Shown piece by piece: positions 1-7,476 of a stretch of DNA of 48,299 bases. Numbering within the stretch: the first letter of the stretch is position 1; the number at the start of each line of letters is the position of its first letter. The notes under the pieces are model-generated. The model did no database searches, was not told the DNA's origin, and saw only the letters and a list, made by a program, of their open reading frames with translations. The stretch is from Candidatus Cloacimonadota bacterium (lineage in GTDB: Bacteria > Cloacimonadota > Cloacimonadia > Cloacimonadales > Cloacimonadaceae). The position numbers and the translations under genes are program-made. Location: positions 1-48,299 of the forward strand of contig JAQUJJ010000009.1 of assembly GCA_028681035.1 (NCBI GenBank), written 5' to 3'.

Positions 1-362
1 CGCTGCCCGGTTATGTATCTCCAGACTGTCCGGTTCGAACAGCTCTTGAGTTCAGCCACCCTTTCAATGGTGAGCCAGATTGCCTTAATCATCTCATTGC
101 TCATTCTAAGTCTCGCTATATAGATTCCACTCTGATTAACCGTCGCTGTGACAAATCTGTCTGGTCTGCGTGTCACACCGAGCCTTTTCCTGTTTGTCAC
201 ACCGACGCTCGGTGTGACATGCCTTAAAACCGTTCTCGTTATTAGCTTTAACTGCTGTGATTCCCGTTTGGGCTTCGGTGTGACACAGGTCACTGCGAGT
301 TTTTTGTCACACTGTGACATTTTCTCTACCTTCTTGCCATGCTCGTAAGTAGTCGCTTTCAT
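1..362 (-). CDS. Partial HTH protein, probable N-terminus of a Mu-like transposase
   Basis: This open frame starts at 362 and runs off the left edge of the window, so only about 120 codons are visible. A strong Shine-Dalgarno sequence (GAGGGAGG) lies 5 bases before the ATG at 362. An alternative in-frame ATG at 104 has only a weak site. The visible C-terminal part reads WLTIERVAELKSCSNRTVWR. That matches the pattern of a winged or plain helix-turn-helix at the front of Mu-family transposases (W-L-T, A-E-L, S-x-R-T-V-x-R). It is divergent from the S24 repressor at 606, which is the order found at the early end of Mu-like elements. The stretch between the two candidate starts is unusual: it is built partly from the TGTCACACCGA repeat, which encodes recurring V-T-P or G-V-T. 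If translation starts at 104, that stretch is operator DNA instead. The DDE catalytic domain would lie outside the window, so the transposase call is inference. Confidence 0.5.
   Translation of the reverse strand, partial: MKATTYEHGKKVEKMSQCDKKLAVTCVTPKPKRESQQLKLITRTVLRHVTPSVGVTNRKRLGVTRRPDRFVTATVNQSGIYIARLRMSNEMIKAIWLTIERVAELKSCSNRTVWRYITGQ
141..319. repeat. Cluster of TGTCACACCGA operator-like repeats
   Basis: The motif TGTCACACCGA or its complement occurs at 171-181, 195-205, 209-219 and 275-285. The shorter core TGTGACA occurs at 147-153. Copies at 195-219 form a perfect inverted repeat with 11-base arms and a 3-base centre. Positions 305-319 form a 7-1-7 palindrome (TGTCACA, C, TGTGACA). 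The same motif recurs on the other side of the repressor gene at 1440 and 1501. This fits binding sites for the S24 repressor and/or the transposase, but binding is inference. Confidence 0.55.
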
Positions 363-605
363 AAGCGCCTCCCTCATTTAGTTTATTGGTGCTACTGCAC
401 ACAATAGCAATAACTTGGGAAGTCCTTTCTGCGAAAACGGGAACTTGGTTTTTTTTCTGAACACTGGCGGAAAAATCCGCCGCCAAATCACACTATGAAT
501 TTTTAGTCTTGACATAACGCCGTGGTTATTTAGCGTTGTGCACAGATACATAATGATACCCATACGGTTATTGTCAATGAGAAATTACGCCCTAAGGGGG
601 ATAGA

Positions 606-1334
606 ATGAATATTATGACGATTGGCGATCGCATCCAAACCCTTATGAAATCAATGAACTTGAAGCAGTGGGAGTTTGCGGAAAAATTTGGTGTTTCAAA
701 GAACTCAGTGATCAGATACAAGACCAATGAGCGTCTTCCTGACCCCGATTTTCTCCTCAAAATGGCAGACGAAAAGGTGAACATCAACTGGGTTTTGAAG
801 GGTGAAGGTCCGATGATGATCCCGGGTCCCTGGGAGCAAGACACTGCCATCAGACGTAACCAGCGATATCAGATCGTGGGTGGTAGACAGCTATTAATTG
901 ATGAATTTGGAGATACTTACATTCGCTCCGCAGTTTTCCCGATCTTGGCGGAAATTTCCGCCGGACCCCCCATGGAAGCAGTCGATGATCGTGATTCACG
1001 TAAACAGATTGAAATACCAGATAGTTACATTCCCAGAGGTGCATCCAACTACATGGCCTTCTTAGTTAATGGCGATAGCATGGCTCCGCAGATCAAGAAT
1101 GCGGATATAGTACTGATCTACAAGACGATAGACTGGGATACTGCCAATGGCAAGATCTGTGCTGTGCGGGTGGATGGAGGCATCACTCTTAAGCAGGTGA
1201 AGTTAGATCACAAAAGGGCTGCACTGGTACTCGACCCTCTCAATTCAGACTTTAATTCTCTTATATTGGACGGAGATCAGACCAGTGACGTTTTTCTGAT
1301 CGGCACACTCGCTGTCCACCTGCAGCTTTGCTGA
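606..1334 (+). CDS. CI/LexA-type repressor: XRE HTH plus S24 autopeptidase
   Basis: A 242-residue phage-type repressor. Residues 5-60 form an XRE-like helix-turn-helix (KFGVSKNSVIRYKTNERLPD), similar to Mu-like and lambdoid repressors. Residues 110-240 are an S24 (LexA-like) domain. The Ala119-Gly120 bond in EISAGPP is the expected self-cleavage site. Ser158 in NGDSMAP and Lys196 in TLKQV form the catalytic dyad. The family keeps the lytic or transposition genes off until RecA filaments trigger self-cleavage after DNA damage. An AAGGGGG ribosome site lies just before the ATG at 606; a second ATG at 615 is possible. A TTGACA -35-like box sits at 509-514 without a clear -10. The gene lies between two clusters of TGTCACACCGA motifs and is divergent from the partial HTH ORF, so it probably represses that ORF. 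All catalytic residues are present, so the protein appears intact. Confidence 0.88.
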   Translation: MNIMTIGDRIQTLMKSMNLKQWEFAEKFGVSKNSVIRYKTNERLPDPDFLLKMADEKVNINWVLKGEGPMMIPGPWEQDTAIRRNQRYQIVGGRQLLIDEFGDTYIRSAVFPILAEISAGPPMEAVDDRDSRKQIEIPDSYIPRGASNYMAFLVNGDSMAPQIKNADIVLIYKTIDWDTANGKICAVRVDGGITLKQVKLDHKRAALVLDPLNSDFNSLILDGDQTSDVFLIGTLAVHLQLC

Positions 1335-1843
1335 AATGCGATAAACTGTTGATATACAGGAATATCCGAAACCAGTCCAAAATCAGCGCATATTTGCAGA
1401 AACGGTGATCAAAAAAGTCCAAAAACGTCCAAACGTCGCTGTGACACAGTCTAAATCCAGTCCGCTATAACTCTCCACCAATCAAGGCCTTATCCCCTCA
1501 TGTCACACCGACGCCCATTTGCAGTTTGGGGTGACTCTTTACATAAGTGCGGAAGTGCTGGCGTTCTGGTGTGCTAGAGTATTGGAGTGCTGGCGTTCTG
1601 GAGTGCTGGAGTGTGGATGTACTGGGATGCTGGGATGTCTGGAGTCGTTAACGGCATTAAATATAACAATAAGTACTCATTTTCAAAGCCGTTAAGGACT
1701 ACAGCGCACTGCCGAAGTTACTGATGGTGTAGTCCACTTGCCTATAACAAGATACTGGTACTTGTACGACTATCTAAGGCAAATCGACTCCATACTTATC
1801 TGAGAGCTATTTGAACTTTGATAGCATGCTTTGTTTACCAAAC
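1335..1843. other. Intergenic region with GTGCTGG-rich degenerate repeat
   Basis: No credible gene is seen. It holds the distal TGTCACACCGA motifs (1434-1535), followed by a degenerate tandem run at about 1554-1640 built from GGAGTGCTGG-like words. AGTGCTGGCGTTCTGG is repeated exactly at 1554-1569 and 1586-1601. The rest, up to the stop codon of the restriction-modification gene at 1844, has no recognisable feature. Confidence 0.6.
1434..1535. repeat. Distal TGTCACACCGA motifs, candidate transposon-end sites
   Basis: CGTCGCTGTGACA at 1434-1446 is identical to 141-153 on the other side of the repressor gene. TGTCACACCGACG at 1501-1513 repeats the motif at 195-207. A GGGGTGAC at 1529-1536 pairs imperfectly with it. 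In Mu-like elements the repressor gene is the gene closest to one end, and transposase-binding repeats lie beyond it. These motifs are therefore candidate end-binding sites, which would place the element boundary between about 1500 and 1840. No target duplication can be seen because the other end is outside the window. Confidence 0.4.
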
Positions 1844-4800
1844 TCAATTACCTACATCAAGCTTAGCATACACTTCATCTATCTCCCTCTGAATCTCTAT
1901 TGTTTTGGCAAGGGCGGTTACTATGCGGCAATAGTGGATGGGATCTGCCAGGGTCTTGCCTTTGCGGTCTTTCAGGTATTTGTGTAGCACCTGATATCCG
2001 CCAATGTGATAGTTCCAAAGCTCTGCACTGATATTATCGAAGTATTTATCGGCATTTATCCGCACGGTGTTATCAAGGGCGTTATAGCTAACATTTTCCA
2101 CCATATCGTTTGCGCCTTTGCCCTGATATTTGGAAAGGGGAGTATCTAATAGTGGACTATCCAGCAGATGCAGTTTGGCAAGCTTTTCTCCCAAATCTGC
2201 CAACTCTGCAAACAGAGCATAATCCTCTGTGAAGGGAATACGAGGGAAGTCCATCCTAAGATACTGGGCATAACGGCTGCGATAGCTGTTGCTGTAAAGA
2301 ATGGCATACACATAATAGAATAGCTGCTCCGGCGTGAACTTATCCCCCCAAAGCTTGCTAAAGCTATCAAGAAACTTGGGGCTGATGTTGTAGGTGCGTT
2401 TAGCTTTGCCAAAGAAGTCTGCATTGAGATCTTCTTTAACTTCTACTTTATTCTCTTCTTGAATATCTTCTGGATAGAGATAAAGCGGGAATAGAGATTC
2501 TCCTCCCTTATTGTCAGAACGTATCACTCCGTCAGAAATCAATGATGCAGATATGAAGAAATAGTTTGTATTATACCCTTGTAGTTGTTGCCTTCTTGTT
2601 ATCAATGCCACGTTCTCTTTAAGCATATGCTTCATGACATTATATCTTGTCCTTTCAATTAGCTTGCTTTTCTCTCCATTATAGTAGATATACTTAGTGT
2701 CAAAAGGTCTATACAGGATGCTTTGCACATAGTCCTCAGTTATACCATTAAGCTTTAGATCATTTTGAGCTTCTTTGTGCTTTTTCATTGCTGAAGTTGT
2801 TTTCTTAGCTTTCAGGATATTCTCAATAGTGGCTTCATCCCAATCAACAAATTGACTAAGCTTTATAAGCAGTGACGCCTTGTTGTCTCTTATAGCGATT
2901 TTATCTCTTGCGGTAACAATGCCAACGCTGTTTACAGGGAAGATATCCGGCAAACCGAGCCATTTAAGATAGTGTTCATTTCCTGTGGCTTCTGGATGGA
3001 ATAGATAAAAGGGTGAAGTTGGGTTTACTACATGGTAGTTCTCTGCGTTAAACTCTGTCTGCTCCAGCCAGGTATATTTATCTTTGCGTAAGCCGAATAG
3101 CTCGTGATGATGTACCTTATGGGGTGGCAAACTCCGTTTTGCCACAGCCGAATCGGAGTTCGGCTGCCCGGTGCCAGTCTTTATCATTAGCACAATCGCC
3201 GTGCCTTGCTGAATATCAAACACGTTTTCGTCTTTGCTGCCATCCGCACACTTTTCTTTCTTTTTAGTATTGCCATGCAAATCCAACACATAAATCTGGT
3301 CAAAGGTATTCATCAGGCTTTGGCGCATCCCGCGGAAAGTGGGGTTATCCAGATAGCCGTGATTGGTAATCATCCCCACAATGCCCTTGCCGGCTTTGTG
3401 TATCTTCCATTGGGCAAAGCGCAGGAACTTCACATAATCGTCCTGTAGCCACTTTGGGTTTTTCTCGCCAAGTGGCTTAGCATCCACAGTGTAATAATCC
3501 TGTGCGCCGTCTAAAGCCGTCTTCATCAGCTTTTCTGTCCACTCGTTAGTATTCTCACTGGCTCCACTATAAGGCGGATTCCCCATTATCACCAATACAG
3601 GTTCTTGATGTTTAATCTTGTTGGCATGCTGGCATTCTTCGGTAATCTCGTGGGTGAAGATTGTATCCAATTGAGCAGGGATATCCGGTTCTAAGGTATT
3701 GGAGAGATACAGCTTAAACCGTTCCTCATCGCTCATGTCATAGCCAAGCTCTGCCAATAGATAGCCCATTTTTAGGTGTCCCACAGTGTAGGGTGCCATC
3801 ATCAGCTCTATGGCATAGAAATGGGGCAGGATGTGATCTCGGATAAAGCTATGTGTTCCGCCCGTGCCATATTTGGCGGTATATTCATGCAAGGCGGTTT
3901 TAATCGCTTCGGCGGGGAAGGTAAGCGTGCCTGCGGCGGGGTCAAGCACAGTTACGGATTCATCTGCCAGCCCTTCGCTAAGCTCAAATTGGCTTTTTAG
4001 CAGGCTGTTTATACTGCGGACAATATAGCGTACCACGGGTTCGGGGGTGTAGTAAACTCCTCTGCTTTTGCGCAGACTGGGATCGTATTCACCCAAAAAT
4101 GTTTCGTAGAAATGCACGATGGGGTCGCTACCTTTGCCATCCACATAGTATTTGTGCAATATCTGCTGAATATCGGTTACATAAAGGATTTCGGCAATAT
4201 CATCGATTAGTACTTCCAAGGCTTTGGGCGGTTCTTCGTAGGAAATAAACTTAAAGATGCTTTTCAGCACGCCTAAAGTTTTGGGGATATATTTATGGAT
4301 CAGCTCTCGGTTAAATTCCCCTTCGCTACGGGTGCGAGCGGCAAATATGCCATAGGTGAGGGTTTGGGCATATAAATCGGCAAATTGCTCCACCGTAAGG
4401 TTGTTTATCAGCAGCTTTTTGAAGCTGTCATAGAAATTCAGCAACACTTTTTTGCCCTGCTTTTCCTCTTCTATCAGCTCGTATTTGAGGATTTCGTCAC
4501 GCAGGAAGCGGGTACGTTTGGCAAGTGCCTCCGCCAAGCTTATGGGGTCGGTTATGGCAGGCAGCGAGAAGCCAAAATAGCGGGAGAGCAATTCCTGAAA
4601 GAGGGCAGCGTTCTGCAAAGGAGGGGTTTTGCCCAAGTTTAAGGCATTGGCAGCACTTGCAATAGTAACACTGCTTACAAATGAACCGTGTTGATATAGG
4701 CGAAACTCGTAGAAATTGGTGAGGATAACATTGGGGAAAGTGGCAAAGTAACGTTTAAGCTGCTCACTTACAGCGATGGGATCAAGCTGATTGACATGCG

Positions 4801-5041
4801 GGGCTTTGGCTTCGATATACCCTGTAATATGGTTTTTGCCGTTCCATACTCTGAAATCCGGATTGCCTGCATCGGTGGCTTTGGGAAGGATTGTAACGGC
4901 AACTTTGCCGAGACTATTGCTGCCTGCATAGGCATACAGCAACCTTTCCAAACAGGGATAAAAGGTTTCCTCTCTTGCGTCTTCTCTGTTAATAGCTGCC
5001 TGCAATTCCTTCAAATAGTCCGTTAATATTTTTTCAATCAT
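1844..5041 (-). CDS. Single-chain type IIG/ISP-like restriction-modification enzyme
   Basis: A 1065-residue fusion of nuclease, N6-adenine methyltransferase and specificity region. The N-terminus carries a PD-(D/E)xK nuclease signature: Pro61-Asp62 and Glu77-Ala-Lys79 in GYIEAKAP. Residues 328-342 (RGVYYTPEPVVRYIV) are the N6-MTase entry motif. SAM motif I is DPAAGTLTF at 368-376, a variant of DPACGTGTF. The catalytic motif is NPPY at 489-492. The C-terminal 450 residues resemble the target-recognition region of LlaBIII/LlaGI-type ISP enzymes. No helicase domain is present, so it is closer to type IIG than to true ISP enzymes. It would methylate and cut the same asymmetric site as one polypeptide. 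No separate S, R or M gene is nearby. Residues 623-641 are encoded by two repeat-derived hairpins (see 3124-3166) and look like an in-frame insertion. The gene appears complete. Confidence 0.88.
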   Translation of the reverse strand: MIEKILTDYLKELQAAINREDAREETFYPCLERLLYAYAGSNSLGKVAVTILPKATDAGNPDFRVWNGKNHITGYIEAKAPHVNQLDPIAVSEQLKRYFATFPNVILTNFYEFRLYQHGSFVSSVTIASAANALNLGKTPPLQNAALFQELLSRYFGFSLPAITDPISLAEALAKRTRFLRDEILKYELIEEEKQGKKVLLNFYDSFKKLLINNLTVEQFADLYAQTLTYGIFAARTRSEGEFNRELIHKYIPKTLGVLKSIFKFISYEEPPKALEVLIDDIAEILYVTDIQQILHKYYVDGKGSDPIVHFYETFLGEYDPSLRKSRGVYYTPEPVVRYIVRSINSLLKSQFELSEGLADESVTVLDPAAGTLTFPAEAIKTALHEYTAKYGTGGTHSFIRDHILPHFYAIELMMAPYTVGHLKMGYLLAELGYDMSDEERFKLYLSNTLEPDIPAQLDTIFTHEITEECQHANKIKHQEPVLVIMGNPPYSGASENTNEWTEKLMKTALDGAQDYYTVDAKPLGEKNPKWLQDDYVKFLRFAQWKIHKAGKGIVGMITNHGYLDNPTFRGMRQSLMNTFDQIYVLDLHGNTKKKEKCADGSKDENVFDIQQGTAIVLMIKTGTGQPNSDSAVAKRSLPPHKVHHHELFGLRKDKYTWLEQTEFNAENYHVVNPTSPFYLFHPEATGNEHYLKWLGLPDIFPVNSVGIVTARDKIAIRDNKASLLIKLSQFVDWDEATIENILKAKKTTSAMKKHKEAQNDLKLNGITEDYVQSILYRPFDTKYIYYNGEKSKLIERTRYNVMKHMLKENVALITRRQQLQGYNTNYFFISASLISDGVIRSDNKGGESLFPLYLYPEDIQEENKVEVKEDLNADFFGKAKRTYNISPKFLDSFSKLWGDKFTPEQLFYYVYAILYSNSYRSRYAQYLRMDFPRIPFTEDYALFAELADLGEKLAKLHLLDSPLLDTPLSKYQGKGANDMVENVSYNALDNTVRINADKYFDNISAELWNYHIGGYQVLHKYLKDRKGKTLADPIHYCRIVTALAKTIEIQREIDEVYAKLDVGN
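3124..3166. repeat. Pair of fixed-loop mini-hairpins inside the R-M gene
   Basis: Two perfect 8-6-8 hairpins sit back to back and share base 3145. The first has arms GTGGCAAA/TTTGCCAC and loop CTCCGT (3124-3145). The second has arms CAGCCGAA/TTCGGCTG and loop TCGGAG (3145-3166). The first is nearly identical to the intergenic copy at 35765-35786. They encode about residues 624-640 of the restriction-modification enzyme on the minus strand without breaking the frame. Confidence 0.8.
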
Positions 5042-5899
5042 ATCCAGCCTCTAAGCATACATATTTTATCTGTGTAGCAATGTGTAGGATTACAATTATT
5101 GGTCAACCTATTTTTCTTTTGCTGAAACATAATAAATCGGACGCAGAAAGAAGTGTTTTTACTCCCCTCTTGCTGAAATCTCAGGTGATCCCCATGTGAT
5201 TCCCACGTGAACCCCAGGTGAAAGCGTGGGAATCAAGTGGGAAATACCTCGCTATAAGCAGGGATTGAAGCACGGGATGGGTGTTTTACTCTTTTATGCG
5301 TTTACTCTTTTTTAAAATGTTATGTCACTTAGCTGTTCAGCGGAAGCCCTTGCTGCCAAGATAGTCTATTGCCGGCTTCGTTTGTTTAGCGGTAAGTTAG
5401 TTAAGAGCAAGTTCTAAAGATAAAAGGCAAGCTGGCAGCTGTTTGACTTACAATAACGCTGCAATAAGTTTCAGTATAAATCATGATGAGCTGTAAATCA
5501 GCGTTATTGTGAGTTAAACGGAATACCGCCATGCTGGTTTATCTTTTAACTCATAAATCGGCGAAGTGAGAGCTCGTAGCGTTTTGATCCGAAGATATCG
5601 TCGCCGATTATATAAGTCAAAAGTCTCGCTATTTAGTAGACGGTTTTTCTCTTATACTCTTTGTTAAAATGTCTTATCTCAAAGCTTTAGTGCTGTAGCC
5701 CTTGCTGCCCATAGCTTTAGGTATTGTTAACATTCATTTGGCAACAACTAATCCAACTTAATGATAGCACGGCTATTCAGCACGGGATGGGCGAAAGTAA
5801 TTATTAGGGATAGTTTATAGGCTATGTCATACTTTTTTACTGTGATTAGCTTGATATCCGCTTATACTATCACTAAAAAAAGCATATAAGGAGCTTAAC
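5042..5899. other. Intergenic region holding repeats, no gene seen
   Basis: No credible gene. The centre (5441-5622) is one copy of the composite two-hairpin element. It is flanked by two diverged direct repeats at 5301-5357 and 5653-5709, each holding a TTTACTCTTTGTTAAA-like word followed about 30 bases later by AGCCCTTGCTGCC. ATACT-like boxes near 5861 may belong to the promoter of the flavodiiron gene, but no good -35/-10 pair is clear. Confidence 0.6.
5441..5622. repeat. Composite two-hairpin element, copy 1
   Basis: Two consecutive imperfect inverted repeats. The first (5441-5519) has arms GTTTGACTTACAATAACGCTG-like and its complement. The second (5544-5622) has arms TTTTAACTCATAAATCGGCG-like and its complement. 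Copies 2 and 3 (14626-14869 and 17017-17229) have the same two hairpins in the same relative order on the opposite strand. Loop sequences are also related among the copies (for example TATCTTTGG in copy 2 against TATCTTCGG in copy 1). All arms end in TTTRACTYA, like the terminal repeats of a small non-autonomous element. Confidence 0.75.
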
Positions 5900-7069
5900 A
5901 TGTACAAAAGAAGTATTCGAAATGGCGTTTATGCCGTTGGCATTCAGGATTGGAGCCGTAGATTGTTCGATTCTCTGATTCCGCTTCCAGATGGTACAAG
6001 TTACAATTCATATTTAGTTCAGGGTTCGGAAAAAACTGCAATTATAGATACCGTTGATCCTGAATTTGTAGATAGTTTTCTGGAAAATCTTGCCGGGCTG
6101 AAAAAGCTGGATTACATAGTTACTCTACACTCGGAGCAGGATCACTCCGGCAGTATTCCCATGCTACTAGAACTCTTTCCGGACGCAGAAATAATCTGTT
6201 CTCCCAAAGCCAAAGACCTGTTGATAGAGCATCTGCTTTTGCCCCCTGAGAAGATAAAAACCGTGCAAGATGGCGAGATTATCTCTTTGGGAGATAAGAC
6301 ATTACGCTTTGTCCTTACCCCTTGGGTGCACTGGCCTGAGACGATGGTGGCATACCTGAAAGAAGACCGCATCCTCTTTAGCTGTGATTTCTTAGGCTCG
6401 CACTCTGCCAGTAGCGAACTATATGACAATGGCGATCCCGCCGTAATGGAATCGGCAAAGCGTTATTTTGCCGAAATAATGATGCCCTTTCGCTCTCAAA
6501 TTCGCTCTAACTTAGTAAAAGTAAGAGAGCTGGATTTTGATCTCATCGCCCCCAGCCACGGACCCATCTGGAACCATCCAGAAAGCATTATGGCTGCTTA
6601 TGAAGATTGGGTTTCGGACACAGTGCACAATAAGGTGGTTATCCCCTATATCTCCATGCACGGCAGCACCGCCAAGATGGTGGATCACTTCAGCAAAGAG
6701 CTGATTAAACGCGGCGTGAAGGTGGAATTATTCGATCTCGCGGTTACAGATATCGGCAAACTGGCGATGGCTTTAGTAGATGCTGCCACCATCGTGATTG
6801 GCAGCCCTACAGTGCATGTGGGTCCGCATCCCATCGTGGCAAACGCCGCAATTCTGGCAAATGCCATCAAGCCCAAAGCTCGCTTTGCCGCCGTAATCGG
6901 CTCCTATGGCTGGGCTACGAAAATGGTGGAGAACATCCTGCACATGGTTCCCAATCTGAAAGTGGAAGTGCTTGGCTCGGTGATTTGCAAAGGACAGGCG
7001 AAAGCTGCTGCACTGGAAGAACTCAGCAACTTGGCGGAACTAATAGCCCAAAAACACAAAACCATTTAA
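5900..7069 (+). CDS. Flavodiiron protein (FprA-type O2/NO reductase)
   Basis: A 389-residue A-type flavodiiron protein, the usual length for a core protein without a fused rubredoxin. The N-terminal metallo-beta-lactamase-like domain (1-245) carries the diiron ligands His77, Glu79, Asp81 and His82 (HSEQDH), His144, Asp163 and His220 (APSHGP). The C-terminal flavodoxin domain (246-389) has the FMN phosphate loop at SMHGSTAKM. The family reduces O2 to water, or NO to N2O, in the cytosol of anaerobes, using electrons from rubredoxin or a related donor. No donor gene is adjacent. The ATG at 5900 follows an AAGGAG site. A rho-independent terminator follows at 7091, so it is probably transcribed alone. 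It would protect oxygen-sensitive enzymes such as the aldehyde oxidoreductase encoded elsewhere in the window. Confidence 0.95.
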   Translation: MYKRSIRNGVYAVGIQDWSRRLFDSLIPLPDGTSYNSYLVQGSEKTAIIDTVDPEFVDSFLENLAGLKKLDYIVTLHSEQDHSGSIPMLLELFPDAEIICSPKAKDLLIEHLLLPPEKIKTVQDGEIISLGDKTLRFVLTPWVHWPETMVAYLKEDRILFSCDFLGSHSASSELYDNGDPAVMESAKRYFAEIMMPFRSQIRSNLVKVRELDFDLIAPSHGPIWNHPESIMAAYEDWVSDTVHNKVVIPYISMHGSTAKMVDHFSKELIKRGVKVELFDLAVTDIGKLAMALVDAATIVIGSPTVHVGPHPIVANAAILANAIKPKARFAAVIGSYGWATKMVENILHMVPNLKVEVLGSVICKGQAKAAALEELSNLAELIAQKHKTI

Positions 7070-7090
7070 GAAACCTATGGCTTAATAGCT

Positions 7091-7120
7091 ACGGAGCTCC
7101 GTTCTGGAGCTCCGTTTTTT
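7091..7120 (+). terminator. Rho-independent terminator after the flavodiiron gene
   Basis: A perfect 10-bp stem (ACGGAGCTCC with GGAGCTCCGT) has a 5-base loop and is followed by six T. It begins 21 bases after the stop codon of the flavodiiron gene. Confidence 0.9.
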
Positions 7121-7476
7121 GTGCGTGCAAAATCAGGTTTTGGAGTTCAAAGTACCTTTGCTATCTTTTTATCTACCCATATGTTAGCGGTACTTTGGAC
7201 TTCAAGTGCATAGCTTTCGCTGTTTTAAACCATACCTTCGCTACCGAGAATGAAAGCGAGACTGGAGTTCATGTCGCCGATACCAATTATGATATGTTAC
7301 CAACTTTTCAGGCGATATGGACTTTACCTGAAAGCAACTTGTGTCTGGAGTCCTTTGTGCCTATGCTAATTATATGTCCACCTACAACTTAAGGGAACGC
7401 TGGACTTCAGCTAAATCTCCTATGTCTTGGATATTTTAACAAAGAGTAAAGGAGTAAAAGAGTAAAAAAGATTGGG
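7121..7476. other. Intergenic region with degenerate GGAGTTCA/GGACTTCA repeats
   Basis: No credible gene. Words of the type TGGAGTTCA or TGGACTTCA recur at about 7141, 7195, 7264, 7319, 7348 and 7402, often separated by a CTATG/CCTATGC stretch, with an approximate 55-base spacing. The end of the region (7435-7450) holds TTTACTCTTTGTTAAA in reverse orientation. Confidence 0.45.

Noticed and set aside
148..348. Plus-strand open frame opposite the TGTCACACCGA cluster
   Set aside because: No ribosome site and no homology. It runs antisense to the better-supported leftward frame and its content follows the repeat motif.
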